Assembly (NCBI RefSeq): GCF_003121705.1
Contig: NZ_PYHR01000002.1
Span: forward strand, 1,798,001 to 1,862,000
Length of the DNA: 64,000 bases
Reading direction: 5' to 3'
Origin: Serinibacter arcticus
GTDB taxonomy: Bacteria; Actinomycetota; Actinomycetes; Actinomycetales; Beutenbergiaceae
Shown: piece after piece, positions 1 to 7,928 of the stretch
Position numbering within the stretch: position 1 is the stretch's first letter
Layout of the letters: each line of letters opens with the position of its first letter
The notes under the pieces: generated by a model
Databases searched by the model: none
The model's input: only the letters and a program-made list of their open reading frames with translations
Told to the model about the DNA's origin: nothing
Program-made: the position numbers and the translations under genes

Positions 1-2330
1 CCGCAGCAGGCGTCGCTGCTCGGGATCCGCACGGTGTACCCGGCCTTCTCGAGCAGCCTGACCATCGCCTGCGCCCCCGCGGGGTCGAGGTGCTCGGAGA
101 AGGAGTCGGCCCAGAGGATCACGTCGCGCGTGCGGGTCCCGGTCGCCGCGACGCCGTCGGACGCGCCGTCGTCGGGCGTCCGCCCCCGTGCCGTCAGCGC
201 CGTCCCGGACCGCTGGGGGAACCAGCGCGAGAAGCGATGGGTGGTGAACGCCGTCATCTTCCGCCGGCCGTCGATCCCCGAGACGGCGAACACGGCCTTT
301 CGCAGCGGCGCGACCCGCAGCGCGAGGTTCGCCAGCCCGGCGACGGGCGGGAACGCCGTCGCGAGCTTCGCCCAGCGCGGCAGCCAGCCCAGCACGTAGT
401 GCGACATCGGCCGCAGCTTGCCCTTGTACCGGCGGTAGGTGACCTCGGCCTTGTACGTGGCCATGTCGACGCCGGCGGGGCAGTCGCGCCCGCACGCCTT
501 GCACGAGAGGCAGAGGTCGAGCGAGTCGGCCACCTCGGGCGCGTCCCAGCCCTGCACGAACGAGCCGTTCGCCAGCTCCTGCAACACGCGGGCGCGACCG
601 CGGGTGGCGTTCCGCTCGTCGCCCGTGGCCTGGTAGCTGGGGCACATGAAGCCGCCCGCGCTGCTGTTGTCCGCACGGCACTTGCCGACGCCGACGCACC
701 GGTGGACCGCCTGGGTGAGGTCCCCGCCGTCGTGCGGCAGGGCGAAGCCCTTGGTCCCCAACGTGATCGCCTGCGGGCGGCGCAGGTTGGCCGTCACGGG
801 CGCCGGCCGCACGACGATGCCCGGGTTGAGGTGGTCGGAGGGGTCCAGCAGGCCCTTGAACTGCTCGAACAGGCCGAGCGCCTCGGGCGTGTACATGTGG
901 TGCAGCAGCCCGCCGCGGGCGCGGCCGTCGCCGTGCTCACCCGAGAGGGAGCCGCCGTAGGACCCCACGAGCCGGGCGGCGTCGTTCATGAACGCCTCGA
1001 AGTCGGGGACGTCGCCGGGGCGGTCGAGCGGGAGGTCGATGCGCACGTGGATGCAGCCGTCGCCGAAGTGGCCGTAGGGCAGACCGTCGACGCCGTACTG
1101 CGCGAGCAGCGCGTCGAAGTCGCGCAGGTAGGCGCCGAGGTTCTCGGGCGGGACCGCCGCGTCCTCCCAGCCCGGCCACGCCTGGCGGCCGGCGGGCGTG
1201 CGCCCGGCGAGACCGACGCCGTCGGCCCGGATCCGCCACAGCGCCGCCGACTTGGCCTTGTCGGTCGTGATGAGCGAGTCGACGCAGTCGCTCGCGGCCA
1301 CCAGGGCGGCCGCGTTGGCGAGCGCCTCGGTCTCGTCGGCCCCACCGACCTCGCAGAACAGCCAGCCCGCGCCGCGCGGCAGGTCGGGCACCGAGCCGAC
1401 GTGCTGGCGCACGACGTCGACGAGCCGCGCGTCCATGCCCTCGATCGCGAGGGGCTTCAGGGCCGCGAGCGGGACGACGGCGTCGGCCGCGCTGGGCATG
1501 TCGGCGTAGCCGAGCACCACCAGCACGGGCGCCGTCGGAAGGGGGTGGAGCTCGACGGTCGCGCCGAGCAGCGTGACGACGCTGCCCTCGGTGCCCACCA
1601 GCGCGCGGGCGAGGTGGCTGCCCCGCTCGGGCAGCAGGTGCTCGAGCGAGTAGCCCGAGACCTGGCGGGTGAAGCGCCCGAGCTCGGTGCGCATCAGGGC
1701 GAGGTTGGCGGCCACCAGACGGTCGAGCCCGGCCACCGCCTCGAGGGCGTCGCGACCGGAGCCGGCCGTGAAGCGGCGACCGGCGCCGTCCACGACGTCG
1801 AGGCTGCGGACGTTGTCGGCCGTGCGCCCGTAGGCGAGCGCGTGCGGACCGCACGCGTTGTTGCCGATCATCCCGCCGAGCGTGGCGCGGTTCTTGGTGC
1901 TCGGGTCGGGCCCGAACCACAGCCCGTGCGGCGCGGCGGCCGTCTGCAGGCTGCTCATCACCACACCGGGCTGCACGACGGCGGTGCGCTGCTCCGGATC
2001 GATCTCGCCGATCGCGTGGAGGTGGCGCGAGAAGTCGATGACCACCCCGGGCCCGACGGCGTTGCCCGCCACGCTGGTTCCCGCACCTCGCGCGGTGACC
2101 GGGGCCCGGTGGGTACGGGCGACCTCGAGCGTGGCGAGCACCTCGTCGACGTGCCGCGGGAACGTGACGACCTGCGGGACGACGCGGTAGTTCGACGCGT
2201 CGGTGGAGTACTCGGCGCGACGGCGGCGTCCCGCGTCGGCCTCGGTCACGCGCGCCAGATCGCTCAGCAGTGCGGCCGTGGCGTCCTCCGGGGGCCGTCC
2301 GGCACCGGGCGGACGGGTGAGGGTGGTCAC
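1..2330 (-). CDS. FAD-linked oxidase with C-terminal Fe-S domain (D-lactate/glycolate dehydrogenase-like), 3' end cut by window
   Basis: This is one open frame on the minus strand that runs off the left edge. The N-terminal half is a GlcD-type FAD-binding oxidase: it has the PCMH signature RGAGTSVAGNAVGPGVVIDF near residue 80 and TLGGMIGNNACGPHALAYG near 150. The second half is a GlcF-type ferredoxin/CCG region with CVGVGKC followed by MCPSY, and then CLSCKACGRDCP. Such fusions oxidise 2-hydroxy acids, probably D-lactate or a relative, and pass electrons to the membrane chain; the substrate is not determined here. The chosen GTG lacks a clear ribosome binding site, so the start may be internal. 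A CCG motif is just reached at the window edge; the rest is missing. Confidence 0.85.
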   Translation of the reverse strand, partial: MTTLTRPPGAGRPPEDATAALLSDLARVTEADAGRRRRAEYSTDASNYRVVPQVVTFPRHVDEVLATLEVARTHRAPVTARGAGTSVAGNAVGPGVVIDFSRHLHAIGEIDPEQRTAVVQPGVVMSSLQTAAAPHGLWFGPDPSTKNRATLGGMIGNNACGPHALAYGRTADNVRSLDVVDGAGRRFTAGSGRDALEAVAGLDRLVAANLALMRTELGRFTRQVSGYSLEHLLPERGSHLARALVGTEGSVVTLLGATVELHPLPTAPVLVVLGYADMPSAADAVVPLAALKPLAIEGMDARLVDVVRQHVGSVPDLPRGAGWLFCEVGGADETEALANAAALVAASDCVDSLITTDKAKSAALWRIRADGVGLAGRTPAGRQAWPGWEDAAVPPENLGAYLRDFDALLAQYGVDGLPYGHFGDGCIHVRIDLPLDRPGDVPDFEAFMNDAARLVGSYGGSLSGEHGDGRARGGLLHHMYTPEALGLFEQFKGLLDPSDHLNPGIVVRPAPVTANLRRPQAITLGTKGFALPHDGGDLTQAVHRCVGVGKCRADNSSAGGFMCPSYQATGDERNATRGRARVLQELANGSFVQGWDAPEVADSLDLCLSCKACGRDCPAGVDMATYKAEVTYRRYKGKLRPMSHYVLGWLPRWAKLATAFPPVAGLANLALRVAPLRKAVFAVSGIDGRRKMTAFTTHRFSRWFPQRSGTALTARGRTPDDGASDGVAATGTRTRDVILWADSFSEHLDPAGAQAMVRLLEKAGYTVRIPSSDACC

Positions 2331-2391
2331 GAGGAGGAGTCTTCCACGGGGGTGACGAGCGCGGTCGGCGCGTCCGGTCCGTGACCCGTGG

Positions 2392-2994
2392 TCACCCGGC
2401 CGCGAGCCACCCGATGGAGGGCGGCGTGGTCGCGTTGGGGATCGTGACCTGGCCGAGCTCACCGAGCTGTGCCGTCACCGCCTGCAGCGGGTCGAGCTCG
2501 CTCGGCCCGGTGACCGTCGTGACCGTGGGCACGAAGTCCATCGTGCACACCGCGCCCCCGGTCTGGACGAGGTCGATCTCGACGACGGAGTCCGCCTGGC
2601 GCACGGCCTCGGGGATGAGCGGGCACGAGCTGGAACCGAACGTGATGACCAGCAGCGCGTCCCCGGCCTCGTTCCACCCGACGCCGCCGGCCGTGTCCTC
2701 GGGCGCCTCGACGCCCGCGGGCAGTCCCCGCACGTAGTCGAACGGGAGGTCGGCACCCTCGGCCCCGGCGCCGTCGCCCTCCGGGGCGTCGGTCTCCGAC
2801 GCGTCCGTCTCGGGCTCGTCCGTGGGGCGCGTGGTCTCGCCGCCGCCCTCGCTCTGCTCCTGCGAGGGGGACGGGCTCGCCGAGGTCTCCTCGGGGTCGG
2901 CGGCCTCCCCCTGGGGCGGCGTGCATCCGGCGAGGCCGACGACGAGGCTGGCCAGGGCGAGGGTGGTGAGCGTTCGAGCTGCGGGGCGACGCAT
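2392..2994 (-). CDS. putative lipoprotein, unknown function
   Basis: About 200 residues. It begins MRRPAARTLTTLALASLVVG and has a lipobox (VGLAGC) giving a lipid-anchored Cys near residue 24. A Glu/Ser/Thr/Asp-rich linker follows (to about residue 85), then a compact domain of about 110 residues with two Cys (SSSCPL and GGAVCTM) that may form a disulfide. The ATG at 2994 is preferred over one 30 bases upstream because GAAGGAG lies just before it. It follows the sigma factor/membrane protein pair and is separated from it by a strong hairpin. I recognise no family; an envelope or sigma-regulon role is a guess from position. Confidence 0.8.
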   Translation of the reverse strand: MRRPAARTLTTLALASLVVGLAGCTPPQGEAADPEETSASPSPSQEQSEGGGETTRPTDEPETDASETDAPEGDGAGAEGADLPFDYVRGLPAGVEAPEDTAGGVGWNEAGDALLVITFGSSSCPLIPEAVRQADSVVEIDLVQTGGAVCTMDFVPTVTTVTGPSELDPLQAVTAQLGELGQVTIPNATTPPSIGWLAAG

Positions 2995-3031
2995 GAGGGA
3001 CTCCTTCGACGAGTGCCTGGTCACGGTACTA

Positions 3032-3082
3032 CCGGAGCCTGGGAGCGGCGCGGCCGTGGCCGACGCCGGTCCCAGGCTCCGG
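3032..3082 (-). terminator. Rho-independent-type hairpin after the sigma factor/membrane protein pair
   Basis: There is a perfect 13-bp inverted repeat: CCGGAGCCTGGGA at 3032-3044 and its complement at 3070-3082, around a 25-base loop. It starts 9 bases after the stop codon of the membrane protein gene. There is no U-run, as is usual for high-GC actinobacteria. Confidence 0.7.
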
Positions 3083-3090
3083 GTGAGGTC

Positions 3091-4548
3091 CTACTGCTGG
3101 ACGCTGAAGTCGAGCTGCTCGTCGGCGACCGCGATCACGGACCACGTGCCGCCGTCGGCGTCGGTGAACTCGTAGGACGGCACGAGCAGCACGGTGCCGT
3201 CCGGCTGCCACTGCTGCGCGAGCCCGAGGCGAGCCCCCGTGATCGTCACGTCCTGCACGGGCCACGCGACCGACACCCCGGGGGCCGGGGCGGCGGGCGC
3301 CTCGGTGGGCGGCGTCCACTCCTGGGTGACGCTCGTGTCACCCTCCATCGTCCGCGCCCACCCGGTCTGGTAGCCGCCGAACCGCGGGTCGCTGAGGCGC
3401 TCCACGCCCTCCTGCTCGCTGACGACGGGGTAGGTCCCGAGATCGACGACGCCGGCGAGGCTCCCGGAGAACGAGGCCAGACCCGTCGAGGTCAGCTCCA
3501 GGTAGAACATCAGGTCCGTGCCCTGGCCGGCGACGACGCGGCGCGCCTCCGCCATCGCGGAGACGGCGCCCTCCCACGTCGGGGAGGTGAACTCGAACTG
3601 GGTGGGGTCCTCACCGATCGCGGTGAGGACCTCCTTGATCCGCTCGATGGCGGCGTCCCCGCTCGGCGCGTCCTCGGGGCGCGGCTCCTCGCACCCCTCG
3701 CACCAGGCCTGGGCGGCGCTGTCGTAGAAGTAGGAGCTGAGCGAGCCGTCGAGACCGACGTTCAGCTGCCGCGTGCCGTCCGTGAGCTCCCAGCCGCCGT
3801 TGGCGATGGCCGGAGTGCCCGCCATGCCGAGCGCGGTCGCGAGCTGCACCATGCGCTCCTCCGTCGACGCCGTCGCGGCGTCCAGCCCGAAGGCCTGGGC
3901 CGAGCGCTCGGCGGTGCTGAGACCGGTGGAGCTGAACGTGGAGCGACCGAACCCGATCATCATCGAGTCGGCGGCGCTGCGGCTGGCGAAATCAGCAGAG
4001 GCCGGCCCGGCGGCCGAGGTCGCCGCGGGTCCGACGGCGCTCTCCTCGGCCGCGCCTGCGTCCCCACCCGCCACCTGCGGCCCGCCCAGCGAGATCGGCG
4101 CCGGGGCCGACTCCGCGGAGTCGGCGGCGGAGCTGCCGCCCGAGGCTGCGGAACCGCCGAGCGCGTACCCGCTCGTGCCGACGATCACGGCAGCGGCCGC
4201 CGCGGCGACCGGGGCGTACCAGGAGCGGCGACGACGGGCGGTGAGGTCGACGGGAGCCGGCGGCTCGGCGTCGTCCGGATCCGTGGCCGTGGGGGCCGCG
4301 TCGGCGGCCGACGGCGTTCCGTCGGCGGACTCGTCGTCGTCGACCCGCGCCTCGACGACGGTCGGGAACTCGGGGCTCACCTCGACCTCGGCGGCAGGGT
4401 CGGCGGCGCGCAGTCGCGCCATCACCTTCTCCTCGACGGCGGCCGCCGCGTCGTCGTCGTGCTGGTCACCGGGCTGCGCGTCGTCGTTCCGGTCGTCGTC
4501 ACGGTCGTCACCGGGAGGGGCGAACCGCCGGAGGTTGTCGTCGCTCAT
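3091..4548 (-). CDS. single-pass membrane protein paired with ECF sigma factor (possible anti-sigma or effector)
   Basis: 485 residues. The N-terminal ~105 residues are very acidic and cytoplasmic-looking, with a short segment EEKVMARLRAADPAAE. They are followed by ARRRRSW and one hydrophobic segment (about residues 110-130, APVAAAAAAVIVGTSGYALG). A long extracytoplasmic part of about 350 residues contains two nearby Cys (WCEGCEE). AAGGAG precedes the ATG. It lies 87 bases downstream of the sigma factor on the same strand. That arrangement is typical of anti-sigma factors, but I see no ZAS zinc motif (HxxxCxxC), and the large outer domain is unusual. A sensor or substrate role is equally possible. 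Confidence 0.75.
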   Translation of the reverse strand: MSDDNLRRFAPPGDDRDDDRNDDAQPGDQHDDDAAAAVEEKVMARLRAADPAAEVEVSPEFPTVVEARVDDDESADGTPSAADAAPTATDPDDAEPPAPVDLTARRRRSWYAPVAAAAAAVIVGTSGYALGGSAASGGSSAADSAESAPAPISLGGPQVAGGDAGAAEESAVGPAATSAAGPASADFASRSAADSMMIGFGRSTFSSTGLSTAERSAQAFGLDAATASTEERMVQLATALGMAGTPAIANGGWELTDGTRQLNVGLDGSLSSYFYDSAAQAWCEGCEEPRPEDAPSGDAAIERIKEVLTAIGEDPTQFEFTSPTWEGAVSAMAEARRVVAGQGTDLMFYLELTSTGLASFSGSLAGVVDLGTYPVVSEQEGVERLSDPRFGGYQTGWARTMEGDTSVTQEWTPPTEAPAAPAPGVSVAWPVQDVTITGARLGLAQQWQPDGTVLLVPSYEFTDADGGTWSVIAVADEQLDFSVQQ

Positions 4549-4635
4549 GTCTCGCTCCTTCGTTCGTGTCGGGGCCTGACCCCCACTGCTCCGTATGTGT
4601 GTCGCGGCCCGCGAACCTTGCGCGGACGGCGGTCG

Positions 4636-5142
4636 TCAGAGGTGGAGCCGGTCGGTCCAGGCTTCCCGCAGGCGCTTGCGGGCGCGGGACAGCGCGGCGT
4701 CCGCGCCTGACCGCGAGATGCCGAGCACCTGGGCGAGCTCCGCGCCGTCGAGCCCCTCCCACGCGTTGAGCAGCAGGATGTGGCGGTCCCGCTCCGCGAC
4801 GGCGCCCAGCGCCCCCCTGACCTCGGCGTCGAAGATCGCCGAGATCTCCGGATCCGTGCCCACGCGCGCGGGTGACGGTCGCTCGGGCAGCTCCGCCACC
4901 GGGAGGTCGGCGTGCTTGCGGCGGTGGTTGGCGAGCGTGTAGCCGGCCGTCGTGTAGAGCCAGGGGAGGACGGCCTCGCGAGGGACGTCGTCGCGGCGTC
5001 GCCACGCGGTCACGAGCACGTCCGCGGCGAGATCCTCCGCGTCCTGCACGGGACCCCGTCGCGCGAAGTAGCGCACGAGCGCGCGCGAGTGCTCCTCGAC
5101 GACGCCGGTGAACCAGCGTCTGTCCTCGTGCTCCTGGCCCAT
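4636..5142 (-). CDS. ECF-type RNA polymerase sigma factor
   Basis: 168 residues, the normal length for an ECF sigma factor. Region 2 lies at about residues 20-60 (the stretch with DAEDLAADVLVTAWRRRDD, core binding and -10 recognition). Region 4 lies at about 110-163, with an HTH in AELAQVLGISRSGADAALSR that reads the -35 element. There is no extra C-terminal domain. It is the first gene of the pair with the membrane protein just downstream, so activity is probably controlled at the membrane. The 222-base gap to the divergent amidotransferase gene should hold both promoters; I could not identify convincing boxes there. Confidence 0.92.
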   Translation of the reverse strand: MGQEHEDRRWFTGVVEEHSRALVRYFARRGPVQDAEDLAADVLVTAWRRRDDVPREAVLPWLYTTAGYTLANHRRKHADLPVAELPERPSPARVGTDPEISAIFDAEVRGALGAVAERDRHILLLNAWEGLDGAELAQVLGISRSGADAALSRARKRLREAWTDRLHL

Positions 5143-5364
5143 CGGCCCTCCTCAGGTGGTGCGGTGTCGACCCGTCGGTGTCGGCCGTCGGCCGACCGGC
5201 GGGCGTGCGGTCCCCTCCCACGAACATGTCGCGACCCGCCTCGATCTTGCCGCCCCGGGACGACCGATCCGTGGACCGTCCGGGCGAGCTGCACCGCGAG
5301 GCCCCCCGTGCGCTTGACTGTGCACCCGGGCGATGGGCCCGGACGAGGCGGCGGGGAGGTCGAC

Positions 5365-6093
5365 ATGCGGCAGTTCGTCCTGCTCGCATCGCGTCAGCTG
5401 GACGGCGTGGCGGACGAGGAGTACGCGGCCTTCTGCCGCTTCATGGACCTTCCGCCCGAGCGCCTCCGTCGCGTCCGGCTCGAGCAGGGACCCCTGCCGG
5501 ATCTCGACCTCGACACCGTCGCCGGGGTGGTCGTGGGGGGCAGCCCCTTCACCTCGAGCGATCCGGAGGAGACGAAGTCCGACGTCCAGCTCCGCGTCGA
5601 GCGGGAGATCGGTGACCTCCTCGTCGAGATCTGCGACCGCGACCTGCCGTTCCTGGGCGCCTGCTACGGCGTCGGCACGCTCGGCGTGCACCTCGGGGGC
5701 GTCGTCGACACGACGTTCGGCGAGCCGGCAGGGGCGGTCCCCGTCACGCTGACCGACGAAGGCCGCAGCGACCCGCTGCTGGCGGGGATGCCGACCACGT
5801 TCGAGGCGTACGTCGGCCACAAGGAGGCGCTGCGCGAGGCCCCGCCCGGCAGCGTGCTCCTGGCGTCCTCGCCGACGGCGCCCGTGCAGATGCTGCGCTA
5901 CCGCCGCAACGTCTACGCGACCCAGTTCCACCCCGAGCTCGACGCCGAGGGCATCGTCTCCCGCCTCCTCGCCTACCGGCACGAGGGCTACTTCGACCCG
6001 GCCGAGGTCGACGCCGTCGTCGCCCGCGTGCGGAGCGCGAACGTCATCCACACCGGCCGGATCCTGAAGCGGTTCGCGGCCCTCTACGGATGA
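5365..6093 (+). CDS. class I glutamine amidotransferase (GMP synthase-like)
   Basis: 242 residues forming a single GATase1 domain. The nucleophile elbow is GACYGVG (Cys near residue 98) and the catalytic His/Glu lie in QFHPELD near residue 192. There is no fused synthetase domain, so the enzyme either removes glutamine-derived groups or amidates a partner encoded elsewhere. GGGGAGG lies 5-6 bases before the ATG. The following gene is a second, divergent member of the same superfamily on the same strand about 230 bases later, so the two may be functionally related. The substrate is unknown. Confidence 0.88.
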   Translation: MRQFVLLASRQLDGVADEEYAAFCRFMDLPPERLRRVRLEQGPLPDLDLDTVAGVVVGGSPFTSSDPEETKSDVQLRVEREIGDLLVEICDRDLPFLGACYGVGTLGVHLGGVVDTTFGEPAGAVPVTLTDEGRSDPLLAGMPTTFEAYVGHKEALREAPPGSVLLASSPTAPVQMLRYRRNVYATQFHPELDAEGIVSRLLAYRHEGYFDPAEVDAVVARVRSANVIHTGRILKRFAALYG

Positions 6094-6114
6094 GGCGTAT
6101 CCGGTCGTAGAGCG
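6084..6114 (+). terminator. hairpin overlapping the end of the first amidotransferase gene
   Basis: CTCTACG (6084-6090) pairs with CGTAGAG (6108-6114), and an inner GGAT/ATCC pairing extends the stem. The left arm lies inside the last codons and the right arm just after the TGA. No U-run is present. This is a plausible transcription end, but it could be chance. Confidence 0.4.
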
Positions 6115-6327
6115 GGCCGTTGAGCATGGTTTGAGGCTGGCTGACGCAGGCGCTCGCCCCACCCTCACGCTGTCGGCGAACAAGTCTCGACTCGGTCGTG
6201 CGCCACGACGAATCGTGCCGTAGCGTCATCCACGGTTCGGGGTCGACGTCGCCCCCTGCTCGGCCCCGAACCACTTCCTCCCCCGCACGTGACACCGACG
6301 TCACACGCGCACGGCAGGATCTCCCCC

Positions 6328-7050
6328 ATGACCCGCACCGCCCTCGTGCTGCGACACGACCCCGGCATCGGCCTCGGCAACGTCGCGCCCACCCTCGCCT
6401 CCCACGGGTACGCCGTCACCACGATCGACACCCCGGGCGGCGACGTGGGCGCGCTCGATCCGCTCGACTGGGACGTCGTCGTCGCCCTCGGCGGGACGGA
6501 GGGCGCCTACGAGACCGACGCGCACCCCTACCTCGCCGCCGAGATCGAGCTGCTCGCCACGCGTGCCGCCGCCCGCCGACCGATCCTCGGCATCTGCCTC
6601 GGCGCACAGATGCTCGCGGCGGCCCTCGGCGCGCGGGCCTACCGCGGGGACGCCCACGAGGTCGGCCTCCTCGCCGTCGACCTCACGCCGGCCGGAACCG
6701 CCTCTCCCGTGCGACACGTCGCGGGTGTCCGGATGGTCGAGTGGCACCACGACACGTTCGACCTCCCCGACGGCGTGGAGCTCCTCGCGACGTCGCCCTC
6801 CTACCCGCAGGCGTACGGCGTCGGCCGGTGGCTGCTGGCGGTGCAGTTCCACCCCGAGGTCGACGACGTGATCCTCGACGGCTGGATCGACCGCTGGTCG
6901 GCGGAGGTGCACACGGGGCTGACGGCCGAGGACCTCCGCGCCGACGCGGCGCAGCACCTCGACGCGGCGCAGGCGGCCTCGCGGGCGATGGTCGGCGAGT
7001 GGCTGGACGGGTTGGCCGGGCCGGACGGGCCGGACGTGAAGAACGACTGA
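6328..7050 (+). CDS. class I glutamine amidotransferase, second copy
   Basis: 240 residues, starting MTRTALVLRHDPGIGLGNVA. The nucleophile motif is GICLGAQML (Cys near residue 90) and the His/Glu motif is QFHPEVDD near 175, so the triad is complete. It resembles stand-alone GMP-synthase-like amidotransferases of actinobacteria. An in-frame ATG 39 bases upstream exists, but the inner ATG gives the normal family N-terminus. The C-terminal 60 residues are Ala/Asp-rich and probably helical. The specific substrate cannot be told from sequence. Confidence 0.87.
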   Translation: MTRTALVLRHDPGIGLGNVAPTLASHGYAVTTIDTPGGDVGALDPLDWDVVVALGGTEGAYETDAHPYLAAEIELLATRAAARRPILGICLGAQMLAAALGARAYRGDAHEVGLLAVDLTPAGTASPVRHVAGVRMVEWHHDTFDLPDGVELLATSPSYPQAYGVGRWLLAVQFHPEVDDVILDGWIDRWSAEVHTGLTAEDLRADAAQHLDAAQAASRAMVGEWLDGLAGPDGPDVKND

Positions 7051-7104
7051 CGGCCGGCTCGCGGCTCGGCCGGGCAGTCGGGGCACCCGCCGGACCGCCG
7101 TCGC

Positions 7105-7212
7105 CCTCGCTGTCTGCGGACGGATGGAGGTCGCCCCGGCAGCACGTCGCTGCGACCTGCAGGAACGCTGCGGTCCCTCGCGCCGGACCGATTCCGTCCG
7201 CAGACAGCGAGG
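7105..7212. repeat. 108-bp nested inverted repeat (three-stem structure) between genes
   Basis: A perfect 20-bp inverted repeat (left arm 7105-7124, CCTCGCTGTCTGCGGACGGA; right arm 7193-7212) encloses two further hairpins: AGGTCGC/GCGACCT (7128-7134 with 7152-7158) and CGGTCC/GGACCG (7171-7176 with 7185-7190). The whole would fold as a closed stem with two side hairpins. It sits between the end of the second amidotransferase gene and the oppositely oriented tRNA-Thr. It could be a structured RNA, a bidirectional terminator or a tiny palindromic mobile element; sequence alone does not decide. Confidence 0.6.
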
Positions 7213-7261
7213 TTCGTCCGTCGAGAGCGAAGCCGCACCGGTCGTCGCCCAGGAACGGCGA

Positions 7262-7290
7262 AGGCCCGGAACCGATGAGGTTCCGGGCCT
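7262..7290 (-). terminator. terminator hairpin downstream of tRNA-Thr
   Basis: A perfect 12-bp stem, AGGCCCGGAACC with GGTTCCGGGCCT, around a 5-base loop. It ends 8 bases beyond the 3' end of the tRNA on the minus strand. No long U-tract follows, but position and stem strength support termination of the tRNA transcript. Confidence 0.75.
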
Positions 7291-7298
7291 GGTCGCCG

Positions 7299-7371
7299 AG
7301 CCGCCTAAGGGAATCGAACCCTTGACCTATTCATTACGAGTGAATCGCTCTGCCGACTGAGCTAAGGCGGC
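7299..7371 (-). tRNA. tRNA-Thr (anticodon CGU)
   Basis: A full cloverleaf reads on the minus strand: acceptor GCCGCCT pairing with AGGCGGC, D-arm AGCTCAGTCGGCAGAGC, an anticodon loop CTCGTAA giving anticodon CGU for ACG codons, and a T-arm with GGTTCGATTCC. The discriminator base is U. CCA is not encoded, as is usual in actinobacteria. It stands alone between the amidotransferase and MazG-like genes. Confidence 0.97.
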
Positions 7372-7461
7372 GACGCTACCCGAGGATCGCCCGGGCAGCG
7401 GCGTCAACTCTACTAGGCGATCGGGGGTGCTCCAAACCGGCCCGCCCGGCATCATGGACGG

Positions 7462-7800
7462 ATGCCCACCACCGCCGCGCAGATCGCCTCCCTGTCCCGA
7501 TGGATCGACGCGGGCAGCACCGGTCGCGACGCCGAGGCCGTCACCTGGGGGCGCCTGGCGAAGGTGTCCGAGGAGCAGGGCGAGGTGATCGCCGCCTACA
7601 TCGGCGCGACCGGACAGAACCCGCGCAAGGGCGTCACGCACACGATCGACGACGTCGTGGAGGAGCTCCTCGACGTCGCCCTCACGGCGCTGGCCGCGGT
7701 CGAGCACCTGCGCGGCGCGCCCGGCGACTCGCTCGCGCTGCTGGACGCGAAGGTCACCGCCGTCATCGACCGAGCCCGCCCCCACGGCCTGGAGGACTGA
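7462..7800 (+). CDS. MazG-like nucleotide pyrophosphohydrolase family protein
   Basis: 112 residues and all helical. The metal-binding signature is EEQGEV around residue 38, followed by VVEELLDVALTALAA near 75 (the EExxE...ExxD pattern of all-alpha NTP pyrophosphohydrolases). Members hydrolyse non-canonical or excess NTPs to NMP and PPi. It is transcribed divergently from tRNA-Thr and converges on the minus-strand operon ending at 7929; a palindromic element fills the space between them. Confidence 0.8.
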   Translation: MPTTAAQIASLSRWIDAGSTGRDAEAVTWGRLAKVSEEQGEVIAAYIGATGQNPRKGVTHTIDDVVEELLDVALTALAAVEHLRGAPGDSLALLDAKVTAVIDRARPHGLED

Positions 7801-7825
7801 CGGCCGGCCTGCCGACGGCCTGCCG

Positions 7826-7884
7826 CGTTGCGCGCACCCGTGGCCGCTTCAGCCGCCGCGAAGCGGCCATCCGTGCGCGCAACG
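7826..7884. repeat. TTGCGCGCA-family palindromic element, copy 1
   Basis: A 24-bp inverted repeat with two mismatches: CGTTGCGCGCACCCGTGGCC begins the left arm, an 11-base loop follows, and the right arm ends GTGCGCGCAACG. A second copy with the same 11-base ends but a different centre lies at 45974-46032. Here it sits between convergent genes and could act as a bidirectional terminator. Confidence 0.65.
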
Positions 7885-7928
7885 CACCTGCCCGGCGGCG
7901 GCCGGCCGGCCACCGGCGGCCGGGGCGG

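Noticed and set aside
90-2384. A 764-codon plus-strand open frame at the left end
   Set aside because: Antisense shadow of the FAD/Fe-S oxidoreductase; no start signals or recognisable domain.
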